From UBA1413 sp964395045 (GTDB lineage Bacteria; Bacteroidota; Bacteroidia; Bacteroidales; Prolixibacteraceae), in the NCBI GenBank assembly GCA_964395045.1, contig CAYNBE010000127.1, positions 1 to 11,057 on the forward strand: DNA of 11,057 nucleotides, written 5' to 3'. The position numbers were made by a program, and so were the translations under genes. The notes under the pieces were generated by a model. That model was not told the DNA's origin and searched no databases. It saw only the letters and a list, made by a program, of their open reading frames with translations. This document shows, one piece after another, positions 6,742 to 11,057 of this stretch. Every line of letters begins with the position of its first letter. Position 1 is the first letter of the stretch.

Positions 6742-8031
6742 ATGGCTTATCAAAATACGATGAACAAAACAGATGTAACAATCGTAGGTGGTGGTATGAT
6801 CACCCATGACCTGCTTCTTCCTTCCATTTACCATTTGCAAAGAACTGGTATTGTCGGAACAATCCAAGTGTGTTCACTCAACTCAGCCCCTCTGAAATAT
6901 CTGAAGAACAGCAAAGAAATAAAGAAGGCATTTCCCGATCAGGATTTCATTGCTCATCCGTCGGTCGAAGAACCGGAAGAAAATAATTTTCCTGATTTGT
7001 ACAGGAAAGTGATTGCTGAAATGAAACCCAGACAGATGGTGGTTGTTGCCATGCCTGACCAGCTTCACTATTCTGTAGTAATGGAGGCATTAAACCATGA
7101 CCAGCATGTTTTATGTGTGAAACCGTTGGTCTTAAAATATGAGCAATCGGTTGAGATTGAAAAACTGGCTTATGAAAAGGGCTTGTTTGTTGGGGTCGAA
7201 TATCACAAACGGTTTGACCGCAGGGCATTGATGGCTAAAAACAATTATGAACAAAAGAATTTGGGAGAGTTCATAATGGGTGAGGCAAAAATGATAGAAC
7301 CCTATTTTTATCGTTCCTCTAATTTTCAAAACTGGTTCACCTGCGATAAAACCGACCCGTTTGTATATGTTGGGTGCCACTATGTCGACCTTGTTTATTT
7401 TATTACCGGACTGAAACCTGTTGAGGTAACAGTTTCAGGGATAAAAGGAAAATTTCCGAACGGGAACGAAGGATACATGTGGGCAAATGGAAGGGTTTGT
7501 TATGAAAACAATGCCATCCTGTCGGTCATTGACGGTTTGGGATACCCTGATGAAGGAGCAGGCAGCAATGAACAAAATCTGGAAATGTTCTTTGAAGGTC
7601 CCGGCAAATCCGGAATGTTAAAACACAATGACCAGTTCAGGGGTGTGGAATATTGCTACCTTGATGGTATTGGCTGTGCCGGGTCCCATTTTAATTATGT
7701 AAGTCCCGATTTTTATCAGCTGGTTCCCTGGGAAGGAGATGGGCTGAAACCCGTTGGTTACGGATTTGAATCTGTTGCTGCGATAATTGGCATGGCCAAC
7801 TTCATTGAAAATGAAGTATGTTCATTGCCGGAAGCCGAATCCCTGAAGAGACGGCGGGAAATCATTAAAAAAACCGATGAAAAAGGGATCATTGCAACGC
7901 CGGCCAACAGTTCTGTCAATGAATTGGTTGTTGAGGCAGCAAGACTTTCAATTTTAAACGACGGGGATATTGCGACTATCATCTATGGGGAACAACCTCA
8001 TGTTGAACTACGCTCCCGTAACCGGCAATAA
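6742..8031 (+). CDS. Gfo/Idh/MocA-family NAD(P)-dependent oxidoreductase
   Basis: 429 residues. The N-terminal Rossmann fold begins VTIVGGGMITHD (12-23), the substrate-domain motif is VGCHYVDLVYF (210-220), and the conserved Lys lies in CVKPL (Lys127). Members oxidise or reduce hydroxyl/keto groups of sugars, cyclitols and related compounds. Two departures stand out. The usual EKP motif reads VKP, and the Asp of the common DxxxH pair seems replaced by Tyr209, while His213 remains. Such residues may be normal for this subgroup, but they make the reaction hard to predict. Start: ATG at 6742, three bases after the aminotransferase stop, with GGGGGA upstream; an ATG at 6760 (MNKTDVTIVGGG) is possible and would lose only six residues. 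Tight coupling to the aminotransferase suggests sequential steps: ketone or aldehyde formation then amination, or the reverse. It is the last gene of the operon before a strong palindrome. Confidence 0.9.
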   Translation: MAYQNTMNKTDVTIVGGGMITHDLLLPSIYHLQRTGIVGTIQVCSLNSAPLKYLKNSKEIKKAFPDQDFIAHPSVEEPEENNFPDLYRKVIAEMKPRQMVVVAMPDQLHYSVVMEALNHDQHVLCVKPLVLKYEQSVEIEKLAYEKGLFVGVEYHKRFDRRALMAKNNYEQKNLGEFIMGEAKMIEPYFYRSSNFQNWFTCDKTDPFVYVGCHYVDLVYFITGLKPVEVTVSGIKGKFPNGNEGYMWANGRVCYENNAILSVIDGLGYPDEGAGSNEQNLEMFFEGPGKSGMLKHNDQFRGVEYCYLDGIGCAGSHFNYVSPDFYQLVPWEGDGLKPVGYGFESVAAIIGMANFIENEVCSLPEAESLKRRREIIKKTDEKGIIATPANSSVNELVVEAARLSILNDGDIATIIYGEQPHVELRSRNRQ

Positions 8032-8035
8032 ATGC

Positions 8036-8059
8036 GGGGGCGCGATGCATCGCGCCCCC
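8036..8059. repeat. 24-base perfect GC-rich palindrome after the oxidoreductase stop; possible REP-like element or terminator
   Basis: GGGGGCGCGATG followed directly by its exact reverse complement CATCGCGCCCCC, four bases after the stop codon at 8029-8031. As RNA it would make a very stable hairpin. No T-run follows on the plus strand (next bases TGCCAAAGCG), so a classic intrinsic terminator is unlikely. The GGGGCGCG...CGCGCCCC form resembles repetitive extragenic palindromes found in many environmental bacterial genomes. Copies elsewhere in the genome would settle it. Confidence 0.6.
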
Positions 8060-8465
8060 TGCCAAAGCGTCGCGACTTTGCGAAAGTGTGTATCCCGACT
8101 ATAAACGTCGGGATATATAGTGGGGTAAAAGGCACCCCGGTGGGCCTAACGGCTCAACGGCCGTCTATGTAATTGGGGGCTGTACTTTTAATATCCTTTT
8201 ACTTTTTTAATATCTTGAGGTAATCCAACTCTTATAAATTAAGCAAATAGCCAATTTTGCTTCGCTGTCAGCTATAGCCTCCAACTATGTAATCTCACAA
8301 TATTATTATACATTTTCCATCCCTCCTGGTTCTTTTCCAACATCCTTTCTGTCCGGCAGACTTTTTTTATTCATTTCCCGGAATTGCTCTGATAAGCCGG
8401 TAAATTAAAACAATCCTGACTCCTAACGCAGCCCGGCTCCCTCACTGCCTGTGGGATATTCTGTT
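8060..8465. other. Gene-free convergent intergenic stretch with several inverted repeats
   Basis: No plausible coding region on either strand. The first part (to about 8180) is GC-rich and dense in small inverted repeats: CAAAG/CTTTG around CGTCGCGA (8064-8081), the 9-base-pair hairpin at 8091-8115, GGGGT/ACCCC (8122-8126 with 8134-8138) and ACGGCCGT (8157-8164). After that it is AT-rich and plain, apart from AAGCAAA/TTTGCTT (8241-8262). A weak hairpin TCTG/CAGA followed by seven T (8348-8368) is the only terminator-like element for the plus strand. Confidence 0.5.
8091..8115. repeat. Perfect 9-bp stem-loop
   Basis: TATCCCGAC and GTCGGGATA are exact reverse complements separated by the seven-base loop TATAAAC. 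It is one of a run of hairpins between 8036 and 8164. No T-run follows (ATATAGTGGGG), so termination is uncertain; it may belong to a repetitive element or a structured RNA tail of the operon transcript. Confidence 0.55.
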
Positions 8466-9527
8466 TTACTCTGTAAAAACATATTTCAGGGCAACTCTCG
8501 CCCCAACGATGATCTTGTTGTTCTCATTCACCTCATGCCGGTACAGCGCCATAAACGGTCTCTTAAAATGATCCCCGTGCTCCATGTAATACCATAACAC
8601 CGACGGGCCCAGCGACAAATGTATCCCGGGTGTGATGCAATAACCGTAATTTAGCGCCATGCTGTACCACTGGGAACTGTTTTTGAAAATGGCACTCTGA
8701 GACCATATTTCAGGGTTCAGATACGATGAATTTCCCAATGGCAAATTGGAACCCAGCCCCAATCCGATCGCAAAACCATTCTTGTCGTTGCCATTAAATG
8801 ACGCAATAAAGGAAGTATACAGTTTTTCAATTCCTATTTTGAAGGAGAGATTGACCGGATACATTTCGGTTGCCGAAATCTCAACTGCCTTGTATCCTCC
8901 CTTCCTGACAAATGATAAGAATCCAAAAGGGATGCCATCGGTCAGCGTATCGGCATAATTCACAAACCCCAACTGAAATCCGGTCAATCTTCTGGCTGTG
9001 TTAACAAATCCAATTTGTGCCCCGTCCATGTCTTTTACAGCCGTATTCACAAAACTGATCTGGACCCCCTTCATCTTACCGGCTGTAGTATTGACAAAAC
9101 CCAGTTGAATCCCATCCGCCGAATCTACCGAGGTATTGATAAATCCGATCTGTGCCCCGTTTGATTTATCGGCAGCAGTATTTATGAAGCTGATCTGGGC
9201 TCCTTTGAATGTCTTTCTGCATGTATTTACAAAACCTATCTGTGCTCCGTTCAATTCGCCACCAACCGTATTGATAAAACTAATCTGTGCCCCCTTAAAA
9301 TAAGATTGGTTCCAGTTATAAAAACCGGCTTGCAACCCTTTTTGCGACCCTTTTGCGATATTGACAAAGCCAATGAGTGGAAACTGGAACCGGTCAGGAA
9401 CAATATTTACCACACCCGTGTAAATGATATTCCGGTTCTGGTTCTTTACAGTCTCTTGCCCGGCCGCGTTTGAGGGTATGCATACCACCCCGGCCAGAAT
9501 GAGGTATATGAATTTAAGCCTGTCCAA
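8466..9527 (-). CDS. Exported surface-repeat protein (LA_2272-type) with 15-residue repeats and beta-rich C-terminus
   Basis: 353 residues, function unknown. A signal peptide is visible (RLKF, then hydrophobic IYLILAGVVCIP, then SNAAGQE with a probable cut near 21-24). Residues 64-197 are nine tandem repeats of the form GAQIxFxNTxxxxxx, flanked by degenerate units at 49-63 (FPLIGFVN...) and 198-212 (GIPFGFLS...). Residues 213-353 read as alternating amphipathic strands ending in LKYVFTE, suggesting an outer-membrane barrel or membrane-associated beta domain. The repeat style matches what public annotation calls LA_2272-family surface-repeat proteins of Bacteroidota and Leptospira; that match is from memory. 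The start is TTG at 9527, with AGGA four bases upstream; no ATG gives a signal peptide. It lies 11 bases after the transglutaminase gene, so they are very probably co-transcribed. Confidence 0.82.
   Translation of the reverse strand: MDRLKFIYLILAGVVCIPSNAAGQETVKNQNRNIIYTGVVNIVPDRFQFPLIGFVNIAKGSQKGLQAGFYNWNQSYFKGAQISFINTVGGELNGAQIGFVNTCRKTFKGAQISFINTAADKSNGAQIGFINTSVDSADGIQLGFVNTTAGKMKGVQISFVNTAVKDMDGAQIGFVNTARRLTGFQLGFVNYADTLTDGIPFGFLSFVRKGGYKAVEISATEMYPVNLSFKIGIEKLYTSFIASFNGNDKNGFAIGLGLGSNLPLGNSSYLNPEIWSQSAIFKNSSQWYSMALNYGYCITPGIHLSLGPSVLWYYMEHGDHFKRPFMALYRHEVNENNKIIVGARVALKYVFTE
8937..9338 (-). repeat. Coding tandem repeat, nine units of about 45 bases
   Basis: Encodes residues 64-197 of the surface-repeat protein. 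Units start with GLQ, GAQ, GAQ, GAQ, GAQ, GIQ, GVQ, GAQ and GFQ at residues 64, 79, 94, 109, 124, 139, 154, 169 and 183. All have 15 residues except the eighth (169-182), which has 14. Position 1 Gly, position 3 Gln, position 6 Phe and position 8 Asn are invariant. The six or seven residues after the core vary freely. Confidence 0.88.
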
Positions 9528-9538
9528 ATTGTCCTGAA

Positions 9539-10984
9539 TTATTTTTGGTTAAAATATTCCACTTCCATTTTATAAGACCATTTGTCGAAATAGAGGTTTC
9601 CGCCCCGCCATTCCACCTCACCCCGCTGAAAATCAACCGTTTCGCTTCTCAGATGTTTCTTCGGAGGATCAAACTGCCCGCCGGTGGCATCGTTCACAAT
9701 CATCCGGTACGCATCGATGCCCGATATATAAAAATTACTGATTTCCGGATCCCCGGAGGGAAGCCTGCCGTACGACATATCAAGGGGAACCCAGCCAGGA
9801 CCCTCAAAATAGACCTCACACCAGTCGTGCAGGTTCACTCCCCCCGGCGGCAACATCCATCCGCTTTGCCATTTCACGGGAATGCCATTATACCTGGCCA
9901 GAACCATGAAGAGCAGGGTTTGCATCCCGCAATCACCATGCCGGTTGTGAATGACATACCCCGGAATGTCGGGCATGGTGGAATATTCGAGAGCCCCTGC
10001 CCATGGAATATTCTCATCAATCCAGTAAAAAATCTTCCGGACAATTTCGACGGGATTGGTTTCACCTTCTACCACCGATTCTGAAAGCTTTCTGACCTCG
10101 CCAGTAAATAAAAGGTGTGGCTTCTCTTCTGCGGTATATTTCCGGTAAAGCGGGCTTTCCTTCTGATAAGGCAATATTGATATTTCCTTCAGGTTAAAAT
10201 ATTGCGCATATGAAATAAAGGATAGCTCCATTTCAAATCTGACAGGTTTTCCTTCCATGGCCTGTTGTTCCAGGTACAGCGACCGTTGGGGGACGCTGTC
10301 AGGAGCAAGGTAGTAAGCGGCAGGAAAGGTACTGATGAGACTTACATCCTGCTGCCGGGGATGTGATTCATGGGGAAAAGGCAACCAGCAACGGATGGTT
10401 TCTCCCGGAGGGACGGCATCCGGGTCAACAGTCAGGCTGTACCTGATATGGATTCCAACCGGGTGCACCGGTTTTCCGTTGCATCCCGACGTAATAACCT
10501 TTCCTGCGTGGTCCATTCTGAAAAGTGCAGTTTTATCAGGCACAATTATGGCAGAATCCGACTCCATCCTCCGGTGATGTTCCATGATCAGCTTCAGGTT
10601 TGAGGCCGCACGGTTGAAATATCGTTTCTCTCCGTCGATTATCCTCCATTCGAGCCACCCCCGCTCCTCCCATTCCTTCATCTTTTCAGGGGAATAGGCT
10701 CCCATCAGCCCCTCAATTCTTTCTTCAACCTCTTCTGCCGTTAACGAAAAATCAAGGATGATCCTGCGCGACATTTCCTTCAGGCTATCCATCTGTGCGA
10801 TCTGAACAGAATCCGTCGGGAATAAAGCTGCAAGGCTGTCGGCCATCGCATTCAGCTTTTTAAAGTCACCGGCCAGAAAGATATTTTCTGCTCTCTGAAG
10901 GGGAGATACCTGCTTTTCACGAGATTGACAGTCGATACATATCCACGCGATCACTCCCGCGATAAACAAATTACGGATTTTCAT
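9539..10984 (-). CDS. Exported transglutaminase-like (papain-fold) protein
   Basis: 481 residues. The N-terminus KIRNLFIAGVIAWICIDCQS is a signal peptide; Cys19 could be a lipoprotein anchor, but the preceding residues (Cys-Ile-Asp) are a poor lipobox. Residues 25-170 look mainly helical and charged. About 175-290 looks like a beta-sandwich (IHIRYSLTVDPDAVPPGETIRCWLPFP). The transglutaminase core holds Cys352 (HGDCGMQT), His386 (NLHDWCEVYFEG) and Asp402 (WVPLDMSYG), so the triad is complete. Bacterial members are mostly proteases, amidases or peptide-crosslinking enzymes acting in the periplasm or at the cell surface; the reaction here cannot be named. The ATG at 10984 has GGAG three bases upstream, and a good promoter lies further upstream. 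First gene of a two-gene operon with the surface-repeat protein, which may be its substrate or anchor (inference). Confidence 0.9.
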   Translation of the reverse strand: MKIRNLFIAGVIAWICIDCQSREKQVSPLQRAENIFLAGDFKKLNAMADSLAALFPTDSVQIAQMDSLKEMSRRIILDFSLTAEEVEERIEGLMGAYSPEKMKEWEERGWLEWRIIDGEKRYFNRAASNLKLIMEHHRRMESDSAIIVPDKTALFRMDHAGKVITSGCNGKPVHPVGIHIRYSLTVDPDAVPPGETIRCWLPFPHESHPRQQDVSLISTFPAAYYLAPDSVPQRSLYLEQQAMEGKPVRFEMELSFISYAQYFNLKEISILPYQKESPLYRKYTAEEKPHLLFTGEVRKLSESVVEGETNPVEIVRKIFYWIDENIPWAGALEYSTMPDIPGYVIHNRHGDCGMQTLLFMVLARYNGIPVKWQSGWMLPPGGVNLHDWCEVYFEGPGWVPLDMSYGRLPSGDPEISNFYISGIDAYRMIVNDATGGQFDPPKKHLRSETVDFQRGEVEWRGGNLYFDKWSYKMEVEYFNQK

Positions 10985-11022
10985 AAGCTCCGGAATATTT
11001 TTGAATGATAAGTAAATCAGAT

Positions 11023-11053
11023 CAAATATAGCTTTAATTTAGTACTTTACAAG
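11023..11053 (-). promoter_or_regulatory. Promoter of the transglutaminase-surface protein operon
   Basis: On the minus strand, CTTG (11053-11050), a 19-base spacer, then TATATTTG (11030-11023), an exact TAnnTTTG -7 box. Transcription would start near 11017, leaving a leader of about 33 bases that contains the GGAG ribosome site before the ATG at 10984. Confidence 0.6.
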
Positions 11054-11057
11054 GTTT

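Noticed and set aside
8290..8330. Minus-strand AGGAGGG followed by ATG, suggesting a small gene in the intergenic stretch
   Set aside because: The frame from the first ATG stops after four codons, and the next ATG gives only 13 residues.
8036..8465. CRISPR array or integron attC site in the repeat-rich intergenic stretch
   Set aside because: The hairpins differ from one another, with no regular repeat-spacer pattern and no cas or integrase gene nearby.
9545..10084. Plus-strand 179-codon frame opposite the transglutaminase gene
   Set aside because: It lies opposite the catalytic core of the real gene and its translation has no domain character.

Overview
The window looks like a piece of a Bacteroidota chromosome, probably from an anaerobic or marine Bacteroidales/Marinilabiliales-type organism. 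The grounds are a long-form pyrophosphate-dependent phosphofructokinase with the N-terminus typical of Bacteroides enzymes, three promoter candidates that fit the Bacteroidota pattern (TTG, about 19 bases, TAnnTTTG), little use of strong Shine-Dalgarno sequences, and a surface-repeat protein of a type seen in this phylum. No mobile element, tRNA, rRNA or CRISPR array was seen.

Layout, left to right. (1) 1-1656, minus strand: diphosphate-dependent 6-phosphofructokinase, complete except for its last few codons. (2) 1785-3828, plus strand: a translationally overlapping pair, selU/mnmH (tRNA 2-selenouridine synthase) and selD (selenophosphate synthetase). SelD makes the selenium donor that SelU uses to modify the tRNA wobble uridine. 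(3) 3935-8031: a LacI-family regulator (minus strand) divergent from a two-gene operon, a class III PLP aminotransferase and a Gfo/Idh/MocA oxidoreductase. The 368-base divergent region carries two copies of a TGTGTG-SG-CACACA palindrome that are strong operator candidates, and a promoter for each direction. This looks like a self-contained regulated module for an unknown substrate, possibly amination or deamination of a sugar or cyclitol. (4) 8032-8465: a gene-free stretch with a dense run of perfect inverted repeats, including a 24-base GC-rich palindrome right after the oxidoreductase stop codon. (5) 8466-10984, minus strand: a probable operon made of an exported transglutaminase-like protein with an intact Cys-His-Asp triad, followed 11 bases later by an exported protein with nine 15-residue repeats and a beta-rich C-terminus, the likely outer-membrane or surface partner.

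The best candidates for undescribed biology are the LacI/aminotransferase/oxidoreductase module, whose operators are visible and whose oxidoreductase has unusual active-site residues, and the transglutaminase/repeat-protein pair. All functional links beyond family membership are inferences from gene order and motifs.
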